From contig UCGV01000010.1 in NCBI GenBank assembly GCA_900471925.1, positions 414,438-478,437 of the forward strand: a stretch of DNA of 64,000 bases, written 5' to 3'. The translations under genes were made by a program, and so were the position numbers. The notes beneath the pieces are model-generated. The model did no database searches. It worked only from the letters and a program-made list of their open reading frames with translations, and had not been told where the DNA came from. This document shows positions 19,219 to 26,640 of the stretch, piece by piece. Positions within the stretch are counted from its first letter, which is position 1. Every line of letters starts with the position of its first letter. Origin of the DNA: Hyphomicrobiales bacterium. Lineage in GTDB: Bacteria > Pseudomonadota > Alphaproteobacteria > Rhizobiales > Rhizobiaceae.

Positions 19219-19249
19219 AATATATTGACGTTGACGTTCACGTCAATAT
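19219..19249 (-). promoter_or_regulatory. Predicted etfBA promoter with nested palindromic operator
   Basis: On the minus strand TTGACG (19246-19241) and TATATT (19224-19219) are separated by 16 bases, close to the housekeeping consensus. The 16-base palindrome TTGACGTTCACGTCAA lies at 19231-19246. A second, longer repeat has 10-base arms, ATATTGACGT (19222-19231) and ACGTCAATAT (19240-19249). The motif resembles MerR-family LiuR-type sites (TTTACGT..ACGTAAA), which control acyl-CoA and branched-chain amino acid catabolism; the regulator's identity is inference. The site abuts the stop codon of the rhomboid gene. Confidence 0.7.
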
Positions 19250-20034
19250 TAAAGCTTCCCGCGACCCCAGGGCAGGCGCGGAGGGGCGGGCATGCCGGAG
19301 GCGGTAACGCGGATGGGAACCGCACGATCGCGCACAGCGCGCGGGGTGACGATCTGCCGGTCGAAGAGCGGCACGCCGGGCCGACGCAACACGAGGACGA
19401 GCAGTGCCCCGGCGACGATGCCGCCGACATGCGCACCCCAGGAAACGTTCCCCTCTGCATCGATCAGCAGCATGAAAAACTGTTGGCCGACCCAGAAGAG
19501 CAGCGGGATGAAGGCCGGCAGCGGCAGGGGCACGCGGAAGAAGACCAGAACCCAGACCCGCACGCGCGGATGCAGCATGAGATAGGCGGCGACCACGCCG
19601 GAGATCGCCCCGGACGCACCCACGAGCGGGGCTTCCGATGTGGTCGACACGAGGCCGTGGCAAAGAGCACCGGCTGCCGCGCAGGCAAGGTAGAAGACGA
19701 GGAAGCGCAGGTGGCCCATCGCATCCTCTACATTGTCGCCGAACACCCAGAGGAAGATCATGTTGCCGGCAAGATGCCAGAAGCCCGTATGGATGAAGGA
19801 ATAGGTGATATAGGTCGCCGCCTCCGGCACGATTTCCAGCCCTGGTGCGAGCACCGCATGGCCGAAGGCAATGGCCGGGATATAGCCGAGGCCGACTGTC
19901 GTGGCCTGCACGAGCTGTTCGCTTTCGATCGTCGTGGCGATCCAGGCGATAATGTTGATCGCCATCAGGCCGAGTGTCACCCACTGGACCTTGATATGTT
20001 TCAGCGTATTGGCATCGTGCAGCGGTATGAACAT
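19249..20034 (-). CDS. Rhomboid family intramembrane serine protease
   Basis: The 261-residue protein has six predicted membrane segments. The catalytic serine is Ser141 in GASG and the catalytic His is His202 in AHVGG. HLAGNMIFLWVFGDNVEDAMG gives the conserved His88/Asn91 region of loop 1. Rhomboids cut transmembrane substrates inside the membrane; the substrate here is unknown. Its stop codon touches the etfBA operator. Confidence 0.92.
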   Translation of the reverse strand: MFIPLHDANTLKHIKVQWVTLGLMAINIIAWIATTIESEQLVQATTVGLGYIPAIAFGHAVLAPGLEIVPEAATYITYSFIHTGFWHLAGNMIFLWVFGDNVEDAMGHLRFLVFYLACAAAGALCHGLVSTTSEAPLVGASGAISGVVAAYLMLHPRVRVWVLVFFRVPLPLPAFIPLLFWVGQQFFMLLIDAEGNVSWGAHVGGIVAGALLVLVLRRPGVPLFDRQIVTPRAVRDRAVPIRVTASGMPAPPRLPWGRGKL

Positions 20035-20070
20035 GAAGGCCTGCCCCCGGGCGATCGTGACCGCGCGAAC

Positions 20071-20649
20071 CTACCTGCTTTTTCCGGGAACCCAAAGCAC
20101 ATCCGCTCTGCCGCTGTCATTTGCATGGCGGGCGGCAACGAACAGGAAGTCGGAGAGGCGGTTGACATATTTGAGTGCCGCGGCGCTGACGGTCTCCGTC
20201 TTGCTGCGGGCAAGAGCCACCATGAGCCGCTCGGCGCGGCGCGCGATCGTTCGGGCCAGATGCAGATGGGCAGCGGCGGGGCTGCCAGCGGGCAGGACGA
20301 AGGATTTCAGCGGCTGCAGGTCGGCATTCAGCCGGTCGATATCCTGTTCCAGCCTGTCAACCTGGCTTTCGACGATGCGCAGGGGCTCATAGGCTGGCGG
20401 CTCGCCGGTCTCAGGGGTGGCGAGGTCGGCGCCGAGATCGAAGAGGTCGTTCTGGATCAACGCCAGCATGGCGTCGAGATCAGGCAGATCAGCCGTATGC
20501 AGCCTTGCCACGCCAATCGCCGAATTGGTTTCGTCGACGGTGCCGTAGGCTTCGACACGCAGATCGTGCTTGGTGCGGCGGGGGCCGGAGACCAGCGCCG
20601 TCGTGCCGTCATCACCGGTTCTCGTGTAGATCTTGTTGAGCTTGACCAT
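20071..20649 (-). CDS. PduO-type ATP:cob(I)alamin adenosyltransferase
   Basis: The 192-residue enzyme converts cob(I)alamin to adenosylcobalamin. The N-terminal ATP-binding motif is KIYTRTGDDGTTALVSG, followed by the structural VEAYGTVDETNSAIG and the C-terminal RTIARRAERLMVAL and YVNRLSDFLFVAAR, all PduO/CobA2 family blocks. I use ATG 20649, one codon inside the longest frame. It is followed by the rhomboid gene and preceded by the HIG1 gene 15 bases away. Confidence 0.93.
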   Translation of the reverse strand: MVKLNKIYTRTGDDGTTALVSGPRRTKHDLRVEAYGTVDETNSAIGVARLHTADLPDLDAMLALIQNDLFDLGADLATPETGEPPAYEPLRIVESQVDRLEQDIDRLNADLQPLKSFVLPAGSPAAAHLHLARTIARRAERLMVALARSKTETVSAAALKYVNRLSDFLFVAARHANDSGRADVLWVPGKSR

Positions 20650-20664
20650 CACCGGCTCTTTGAA

Positions 20665-20868
20665 TCAGGTCGGGCGTCCGCCGCCGGTCAGCCAGAGCGT
20701 CAGCATGATCAGGATGACGGCGATAGCCTGCAGCAGCACGCGCAGCTGCATCAGCTTGTTGGAAACATTCGCATCGCCGCCCTTCATCATGTTGAACAGG
20801 CCGCGAATCAAAACCAGGGCGACGAGGCCCATGACGATGATCGCGATGACGTAAGTGACCGTAGACAT
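20665..20868 (-). CDS. HIG1-domain twin-transmembrane protein
   Basis: This 67-residue protein has two membrane helices (VIAIIVMGLVALVLIRGLFN and AIAVILIMLTLWLTGG) joined by a short polar loop, MMKGGDANVSNKLMQLRV. That layout and the loop sequence fit the bacterial HIG1 family, related to factors that associate with respiratory supercomplexes. It is 15 bases upstream of the adenosyltransferase gene on the same strand. The exact role is unknown. Confidence 0.82.
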   Translation of the reverse strand: MSTVTYVIAIIVMGLVALVLIRGLFNMMKGGDANVSNKLMQLRVLLQAIAVILIMLTLWLTGGGRPT

Positions 20869-20886
20869 GTCAGTCTCTTTTCTTCT

Positions 20887-21720
20887 TCAGTCCGTCCAGC
20901 GCATAAGGCGGTAGAAAAGGTCGGCCGGAAGCAGCCTTTTCAACCATATACCCTGTTTAGCCGGAGTTGTTACAGGATAATGTGGCTTCGGATTTTTCGA
21001 GTTCAATGCATGCGTCAATACTGCATAGACCGCCTCGGGACCAAGCTTATGCCGGTTGACCGGGCCTGAGCCTTCCAGCCGCGCAAGCTGCCGGCGATAC
21101 TCGACCGCGTGCGGAGAGTTTTCGAGATCGATATGCTCCCGGATCTTGGTTAGCGCGTTGGCCGTGAAGCGGCTGGTTATTGGCCCCGGCTCGATCAGGC
21201 TCACATGAAGACCGCTTCCCTGAAGCTCCATGCGCAGGGTTACGCTCAAACCTTCCAACGCGAATTTGGAGGCGGTGTAGGCGCCGCGATAGCGGTAAGG
21301 CACGAGGCCGAGGATCGAGGAACATTGCACGATGCGGCCCTGACTGCGCTGGCGCATGTAGGGAATGACCTGCCGTGTTAGTTCGTGCCAGCCGAAGACA
21401 TTCGTCTCGAACTGGTCGCGCAGCGCCTGCGTCGTGAGATCTTCGACGGCACCCGGTTGCCCATAAGCACCATTGTTGAACAGCGCGTCGATCCGGCCGC
21501 CGGTTCGCTCGGCCACGGTGTCCACCAAGGCCGTGATCGTCTCGGGCCGAGTATAGTCCATCAGCACGGCTTCGATACCATCCGCTTTCAGGGACTCAAG
21601 ATCCTCGGTCTTGCGCACGGTGGCAAAGACCCGCCAGCCATCTGCCTCCAGCGCGCGTGCGCAACAGGCGCCGATGCCGGAAGAGCATCCGGTCACGACG
21701 ATGGTGCGCTGGTCAGCCAT
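20887..21720 (-). CDS. Short-chain dehydrogenase/reductase
   Basis: This 277-residue protein has the SDR cofactor motif TGCSSGIG (residues 10-17), the NNGAYG strand in place of the usual NNAG, and the catalytic YTASK (Tyr-x3-Lys) with an upstream Ser in CSSILGLV. The substrate cannot be told. It lies 18 bases upstream of the HIG1 gene on the same strand and is divergent from the YihY gene. Confidence 0.87.
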   Translation of the reverse strand: MADQRTIVVTGCSSGIGACCARALEADGWRVFATVRKTEDLESLKADGIEAVLMDYTRPETITALVDTVAERTGGRIDALFNNGAYGQPGAVEDLTTQALRDQFETNVFGWHELTRQVIPYMRQRSQGRIVQCSSILGLVPYRYRGAYTASKFALEGLSVTLRMELQGSGLHVSLIEPGPITSRFTANALTKIREHIDLENSPHAVEYRRQLARLEGSGPVNRHKLGPEAVYAVLTHALNSKNPKPHYPVTTPAKQGIWLKRLLPADLFYRLMRWTD

Positions 21721-21788
21721 TCAATGATTCCTGTACAAAGTAGGACTCACTTCCCATATTCGCCGGAAGGATACAATTGGGAAGCCGA

Positions 21789-22751
21789 ATGCCGAAAGTC
21801 CTGCGCACCCTCTATGACGTGGTCTACGACGCCATCTGCCATCTCATCGAGGACGACGGCTTTGCCATGGCAAGCCACGTGGCGCTTTCGAGCCTGCTTG
21901 CTGTCTTCCCCTTCCTCATTTTCGGCACGGCGCTCGCCAATTTCCTCGGTGCCGACCAGTTTTCCACGACCGCCATCCATCTGATCTTCGACACATGGCC
22001 GGAGGCGATCGCCAAGCCGCTGGCCGACCAGGTGGTACAGGTGTTGACGATCCCGCGCGGCGGGCTTCTGACCATTTCCGTGCTCGCGGCAGCCTATTTC
22101 GCATCAAACGGCGTGGAGGCGCTGCGCATCTCGCTGAACCGCGCCTATCGGGTGCAGGAGACCCGACCGTGGTATCTGACGCGTCTGGCGAGCCTCGGCT
22201 ATGTGCTGATTGCCGTCGTCATCTTTGCCGCGATCAGCATCGTGCTTGTCGCGGTTCCCGTTGGCCTCGATTATGCACGCAACTGGCTGATGCATACCGA
22301 GACGCTTCCGGATATCGTGCGTCAGTGGCTCCCGACAGCCGTCGATACGCTCGAGATCGTCTTCAGCTGGCGCATCTATGGCACGCTCGTGGTGCTTACC
22401 ATCGCCCTGCTCGTCGTTCATCTGTGGTTGCCCGCTGGCAAGCGCCGCGTCTTCGATGTAATTCCCGGTGTGTTTCTCACATTACTTGCCTGGCTGGTTG
22501 GGGCGTTGATCTTTGCCTATTATCTGTCGACCTTCGCCAATTACACCGCGACCTATGCTGGCCTCGCATCCGTGATGATCGTGCTGATCTTCCTCTACAT
22601 GGTGGGCGTCATCTTCATCGTCGGCGCCGAGATCAATGCGGCGCTGATGAAGTTCCGGGTGCTGCGCAATTTTTCCCGCACCTTTTCGGTGGTCGGCCGC
22701 GATCACGTTGCCAAGTCAAAGCCCGACACGACGGCGAATATCGGCAGCTGA
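21789..22751 (+). CDS. YihY/BrkB family inner-membrane protein
   Basis: The 320-residue protein has about six membrane segments and the family blocks ASHVALSSLLAVFPFLIF, AAYFASNGVEALRISLNRAY and YAGLASVMIVLIFLYM. It is the membrane-protein family once misnamed ribonuclease BN. Transport or lipid-related roles have been suggested without firm proof. ATG 21789 is chosen over TTG 21777. The 3' end overlaps the convergent gluQ gene by 36 bases, unusually long for this window. Confidence 0.88.
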   Translation: MPKVLRTLYDVVYDAICHLIEDDGFAMASHVALSSLLAVFPFLIFGTALANFLGADQFSTTAIHLIFDTWPEAIAKPLADQVVQVLTIPRGGLLTISVLAAAYFASNGVEALRISLNRAYRVQETRPWYLTRLASLGYVLIAVVIFAAISIVLVAVPVGLDYARNWLMHTETLPDIVRQWLPTAVDTLEIVFSWRIYGTLVVLTIALLVVHLWLPAGKRRVFDVIPGVFLTLLAWLVGALIFAYYLSTFANYTATYAGLASVMIVLIFLYMVGVIFIVGAEINAALMKFRVLRNFSRTFSVVGRDHVAKSKPDTTANIGS

Positions 22752-23597
22752 CAAGCCACTCGCCCGCAGTTCAGCAAGGCCGGTGTCGCCCTCGCTTTTC
22801 GAGAGCTTTCGGCCGTTTGAATCCACGACCAGCCGGTGATGGTGATAGATGGGCTGCGGCAGGTCCAGCAGGCTCTGGAGTAGGCGATGCACTGAAGTGG
22901 CGTGGAAGAGGTCGAGGCCGCGCACGACATGGGTCACGCCCTGCAGAGCATCGTCAATAACGACGGAAAGATGGTAGCTGGAGGGGGCATCCGAACGCGA
23001 GAGGACGACATCACCCCATACGGCGGGCTCGGCGAGAATGTCGCCCTTCCGTTCGTCGCCCGTCTCAGTCCAGAACAAGGGCTCGCCCACCACGTCCAGC
23101 GCCCGCTTCATATCCAGCCGCCAGGCATGTTTCAGGCCGGAGGCCAACAAGGCGCCCCGTTCTTCCTCGCTGCGGTCCCGGTCATCGGCCGGATAGTGCG
23201 GCGTGCCGTCGGGATCGCGCGGCCAGGGGCCGTTCACCCTTTCATAGGCTGCAACCCGGGTCTTGACCTCACCGCGCGTCAGGAAGGACGGATAGACCAG
23301 CCCGCGTTCGATAAGCGAATGAAGGCTCGCCTGATATTCGGAGAAATGCTCCTGCTGGCGGCGCACCGGCTTTTCCCAGTCGATCCCGAGCCATTGGAGA
23401 TCGGCGTAAATGTCCGCTTCGAATTCGGGTGTGCAGCGGCTCAGATCGATGTCTTCAATGCGCAGAAGCAATCGGCCCTTTGCGGCCTTCGCCATGTCGT
23501 CGTTGAGGAAAGCCGACAGCGCGTGGCCGAGATGCAGCGGCCCGTTGGGGCTCGGGGCGAAACGGAAGACAGGGTTTTGACGGGCAGTCGTGGTCAT
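22716..23597 (-). CDS. gluQ: Glutamyl-Q tRNA(Asp) synthetase
   Basis: This 293-residue paralogue of the GluRS catalytic core attaches glutamate to queuosine in tRNA(Asp). The HIGH-like motif is PNGPLHLGHALSA and the KMSKS-like motif is KLSKSEGD. There is no C-terminal anticodon-binding domain, which separates it from GltX. I chose ATG 23597 (MTTTARQNPVFRFAPSPNG). It shares its upstream region with the divergent glycosylase gene. Confidence 0.93.
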   Translation of the reverse strand: MTTTARQNPVFRFAPSPNGPLHLGHALSAFLNDDMAKAAKGRLLLRIEDIDLSRCTPEFEADIYADLQWLGIDWEKPVRRQQEHFSEYQASLHSLIERGLVYPSFLTRGEVKTRVAAYERVNGPWPRDPDGTPHYPADDRDRSEEERGALLASGLKHAWRLDMKRALDVVGEPLFWTETGDERKGDILAEPAVWGDVVLSRSDAPSSYHLSVVIDDALQGVTHVVRGLDLFHATSVHRLLQSLLDLPQPIYHHHRLVVDSNGRKLSKSEGDTGLAELRASGLSAADIRRRVGL

Positions 23598-23637
23598 GCT
23601 TTCTTCTGGCACGGATTTGAAGCGATCGCGAGGCAAG

Positions 23638-24282
23638 GTGCGGGTCATCAGCAATGAAAAGGATATCGAGGAGGGACTGGCCGCTCTGCTCGTGCTCGAT
23701 CCCCGGCTTGTGGCCATCGCGAAGGAGGCGGGTCCGGTGCCGCTTCGGCTGCGCGAGCCGGGATTTGCGGGCCTTGCTCATATCATCGTTTCGCAGATGG
23801 TCTCGCGGGCAAGCGCGGAGGCGATCTGGCGGCGGATGCAGCCTGAGAGCGGACTGCTGAGCGCGGAAGGCTACATCCTGCTTCATCCCGAGGCTTGGCG
23901 CGAATTCGGGCTTTCGCGCGCCAAGGCCGATACGCTGATGCGGATTGCGGAAGCTGTCGCTGCCGGACGAATCGATCTTCTGGGCCTGGTTCAGAAGCCA
24001 CCGCGCGAGGCGCTCCTCGAACTGACGGCGCAGAAGGGAATCGGGCCGTGGACGGCGGAAGTATATCTGATGTTCTGCGGCGGGCATGTGGACGTGTTTC
24101 CGGCGGGCGACGTGGCACTGCAGGCAGCGGTCGCTGCGGCATTCGGTCTCGCCGAACGCCCGCAACCCAAGGCGTTGGCCGGTCTCGCGGAAATATGGGC
24201 GCCGTGGCGCTCCGTCGCAGCCCGGCTTTTCTGGGCTTATTACGCTGCAAAAATGCGGCGGGACGTGTTGCCGATCGGTTGA
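23638..24282 (+). CDS. DNA-3-methyladenine glycosylase II (HhH-GPD family)
   Basis: The enzyme excises alkylated bases. The helix-hairpin-helix is ELTAQKGIGPWTAEVYLMF, and the catalytic Asp is in FPAGDVALQ. VSQMVSRASAEAIWRRM is the other family block. The start is uncertain: GTG 23638, with GAGG just upstream, gives 214 residues, while ATG 23596 or GTG 23590 would add 14-16 residues and overlap the divergent gluQ start. Confidence 0.88.
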   Translation: MRVISNEKDIEEGLAALLVLDPRLVAIAKEAGPVPLRLREPGFAGLAHIIVSQMVSRASAEAIWRRMQPESGLLSAEGYILLHPEAWREFGLSRAKADTLMRIAEAVAAGRIDLLGLVQKPPREALLELTAQKGIGPWTAEVYLMFCGGHVDVFPAGDVALQAAVAAAFGLAERPQPKALAGLAEIWAPWRSVAARLFWAYYAAKMRRDVLPIG

Positions 24283-24394
24283 GCGAAGCTTTCCTTCAAT
24301 TCGCCTTTATGCCCTGAATTTATTAGACTTCACAATCCTGTAACAACCGGCCTAATATACAGGAGCAGATGCCGAATCGATCCAGGAGGGCTCC

Positions 24395-24952
24395 TTGACG
24401 ATTGCAGTCTCACCACAGGCCCTGCCGGCGCTCGTCCTGAACGCTGACTACCGGCCGTTGAGTTATTATCCCTTGTCGCTCTGGTCCTGGCAGGACGCGA
24501 TCAAGGCGGTATTTCTCGACCGTGTGAACATCATAGCGGAATATGAGCACGAGGTTTCCTCACCGAGCTTCTCGATGCGGCTGCCGAGTGTCGTGTGTCT
24601 CAAGACTTACGTTCAGCCGTCCCGAAATCCCGCCTTCACCCGCTTCAACGTCTTCCTGCGCGACCGGTTCGAGTGCCAGTATTGCGGCGCTCATGACGAT
24701 CTGACCTTCGACCACGTCACGCCGCGCGCCCATGGCGGCGAGACGACCTGGGAGAATGTCGTGGCGGCCTGCTCCCCCTGCAATCTGCGCAAGGGCAGCA
24801 AGCTTCCGAAGCAGGCGGGCATGTTTCCGGCGCAGAAGCCATACCAGCCGACCGTGCAGGATCTGCACAATAACGGCCGGCTCTTCCCGCCGAACTACCT
24901 GCATGACAGCTGGCTCGACTACCTCTACTGGGATACCGAGCTGCAGCCCTGA
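24395..24952 (+). CDS. HNH endonuclease family protein
   Basis: The 185-residue protein has an HNH domain in its C-terminal half: a CxxC zinc knuckle (FECQYCGA), the HNH strand LTFDHVTPRAHGG, then NVVAACSPCNLRKGSK with the second CxxC. The N-terminal LVLNADYRPLSYYPLSLW is characteristic of a widespread conserved HNH group in alphaproteobacteria. The start is TTG 24395, decided by AGGAGG at 24384-24389 five bases upstream. The role is unknown; no modification or restriction partner is adjacent. Confidence 0.86.
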   Translation: MTIAVSPQALPALVLNADYRPLSYYPLSLWSWQDAIKAVFLDRVNIIAEYEHEVSSPSFSMRLPSVVCLKTYVQPSRNPAFTRFNVFLRDRFECQYCGAHDDLTFDHVTPRAHGGETTWENVVAACSPCNLRKGSKLPKQAGMFPAQKPYQPTVQDLHNNGRLFPPNYLHDSWLDYLYWDTELQP

Positions 24953-24961
24953 TCGACGTTT

Positions 24962-25477
24962 TTACGCAGTCTTCTTCACGCCCCAGAAGGCGAAGGCTGC
25001 GAGGATCAGGCTTGCGATCACATTCCAGCCCGCAAAGGACAGGCCGAGAACGCGCAGCGCCGCATCCGTGCAGGACGGTCCCTTGATCGTGTTCAGTTCG
25101 CCGAGCAGATCGCCGGCATTGGTGGACATGCTGCTGGCGGTGGTTGAGCAGGTAGCCGGCCCAGCCCAGAAATGCCATTCAACGCCTGCATGATAGACAC
25201 CCATTCCGGCGCCGACGAGCATCAGGATGCCGACGGCAAGAATGATGGCACGCGTCATCCAGTTCGGCAGGCCCACAAGGGCTGCGACAGCGCCAAGAAT
25301 GGCGATCGGAATGCCGTAATAATAGGGCTGGCGCTGCAGCAGGCAGAGTGCGCAGGGAATATAGCCACCGATATACTGGAAGCCGAGAGCTGTTCCCACG
25401 ACTACCGCCATGGCAATGGCAAGCAGCAACGGGAATACGACGCCCGGGCGGGCAAGCGGCAAGGATGTGGCATTCAT
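24962..25477 (-). CDS. dsbB: Disulfide bond formation protein DsbB
   Basis: This four-helix membrane protein of 171 residues re-oxidises periplasmic DsbA using quinone. The first redox pair is CALC (Cys42, Cys45) in IPCALCLLQRQPYY, and the second pair is provided by Cys in GPATCST and GPSCTD in the second periplasmic loop. ATG 25477 is chosen (MNATSLPL). It lies 22 bases downstream of the YqaA gene on the same strand; a DsbA partner is not in the window. Confidence 0.9.
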   Translation of the reverse strand: MNATSLPLARPGVVFPLLLAIAMAVVVGTALGFQYIGGYIPCALCLLQRQPYYYGIPIAILGAVAALVGLPNWMTRAIILAVGILMLVGAGMGVYHAGVEWHFWAGPATCSTTASSMSTNAGDLLGELNTIKGPSCTDAALRVLGLSFAGWNVIASLILAAFAFWGVKKTA

Positions 25478-25499
25478 GGCGGAACTCCGCGAAGTTAGC

Positions 25500-26090
25500 T
25501 CAGTGGGCAAAATATCGGTAGGCCAGATATAGCACGATCACGACCGCCGCCCCGATGCCGACAATCTGGCCGAGACGCTTTTCGATGAAGTGGCGGATCG
25601 GCTCGCCGTAACGACGCAACAGCCAGGCAAGGAATAGGAAGCGGGCGCCACGGGCAACGATTGCCGAGACAATGAAGAGCGGCAGGCTGACATGGATGAC
25701 GCCCGACAGGATCGTGACGATCTTGATCGGCGGCAGATGCGCGAGGCCCGAGGTGACAAGCAGCAGAAGGATCGTCTCGTAGGTGACGTAGGACTTCATC
25801 TGCTCGAATTCATCGAGCTTTCCGTAGAATTCCAGCACCGGGCGGGCGACGGTCTCATAGGCATAATAGCCGAGGGCCCAGCCGGCGATGCCACCAAGCA
25901 CCGAAGCAACGGTGGCGACGATCGCGTAGCGATAGGAGCGTTCCGGCTTGGCGAGCGCCATAGGCAGGAAGAGCACGTCGGCCGGGACCAGAAAGACGGA
26001 GCTTTCGACGAAGGCGATGACGGCGAGCCAGACTTCGGCCGTTTTTTTCGAGGCCAGAGACATGGTCCAGTCGTAAAGTCTGCGGAGCAT
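25500..26090 (-). CDS. YqaA/DedA-like (SNARE-associated) membrane protein
   Basis: The 196-residue protein has several membrane segments and the pattern FVESSVFLVPADVLFLPMAL, GGIAGWALGYYAYETV and SGLAHLPPIKIVTILSGVI, which matches the YqaA branch of the VTT/DedA superfamily. These proteins are implicated in lipid-carrier or phospholipid handling. It is followed by dsbB on the same strand. Confidence 0.85.
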   Translation of the reverse strand: MLRRLYDWTMSLASKKTAEVWLAVIAFVESSVFLVPADVLFLPMALAKPERSYRYAIVATVASVLGGIAGWALGYYAYETVARPVLEFYGKLDEFEQMKSYVTYETILLLLVTSGLAHLPPIKIVTILSGVIHVSLPLFIVSAIVARGARFLFLAWLLRRYGEPIRHFIEKRLGQIVGIGAAVVIVLYLAYRYFAH

Positions 26091-26304
26091 CCGTTACCTT
26101 TCCCTGTTGCAATGCAAAAAGCATTAGGGGGCGATCATGGCGCTGTAAATGCTCGGCTTGCGGCTTGCTGACGTTCCCGCTGAAAATTTTCGTGATCTGT
26201 TGCGAGCATTGCCTCCCAAGATCTTGCGGGATGGCAAAAGCGCGAATCTGCGTCAGGCTGACGATATTCTACGCAGGTGGGCGTTCAACGAATCCGGGCA
26301 TGCC

Positions 26305-26619
26305 ATGAAATTGAGGGTCATCGAGGGTGGGCTGAGTTCCACCGGGAACAGGAACGATCAGGCGAGCGACTGCCGATCAGAGCGCGGCGATATCAGCCAT
26401 GAGGATATCGGACGCGAGGCGGCCCGGCGTCTGGGCGCCAGCGGCTATCACCGCTACCGCATCTTGGAAGCCGCCGGCGTACCGATGCCGCCGGCGCTGC
26501 GCTATCTTGCTATGCAGATCGGTTTCGCGGCCGACGCGATTGGCCGGCTCGATCCTATCCCGGTCGATTTTCGTTCGGATCTCTACTGGCCGAAGCTGGA
26601 CGATACGATGAAGGCGTGA
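26305..26619 (+). CDS. Conserved-looking hypothetical protein
   Basis: This 104-residue protein begins MKLRVIEGG and has no membrane segment or signal. The C-terminal half (EAARRLGASGYHRYRILEAAG and IPVDFRSDLYWPKLD) looks folded. I chose ATG 26305 because third-position GC rises there; the upstream in-frame stretch from 26149 has near-random third positions. No ribosome binding site is clear. I do not recognise a family. Confidence 0.6.
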   Translation: MKLRVIEGGLSSTGNRNDQASDCRSERGDISHEDIGREAARRLGASGYHRYRILEAAGVPMPPALRYLAMQIGFAADAIGRLDPIPVDFRSDLYWPKLDDTMKA

Positions 26620-26640
26620 TCGGATCTCCGTTCCGGCCGT

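Noticed and set aside
18574..21069. An 831-codon open frame on the plus strand across etfB, rhomboid and adenosyltransferase genes
   Set aside because: It runs antisense through several clear minus-strand genes and an intergenic promoter, with no protein-like motif.
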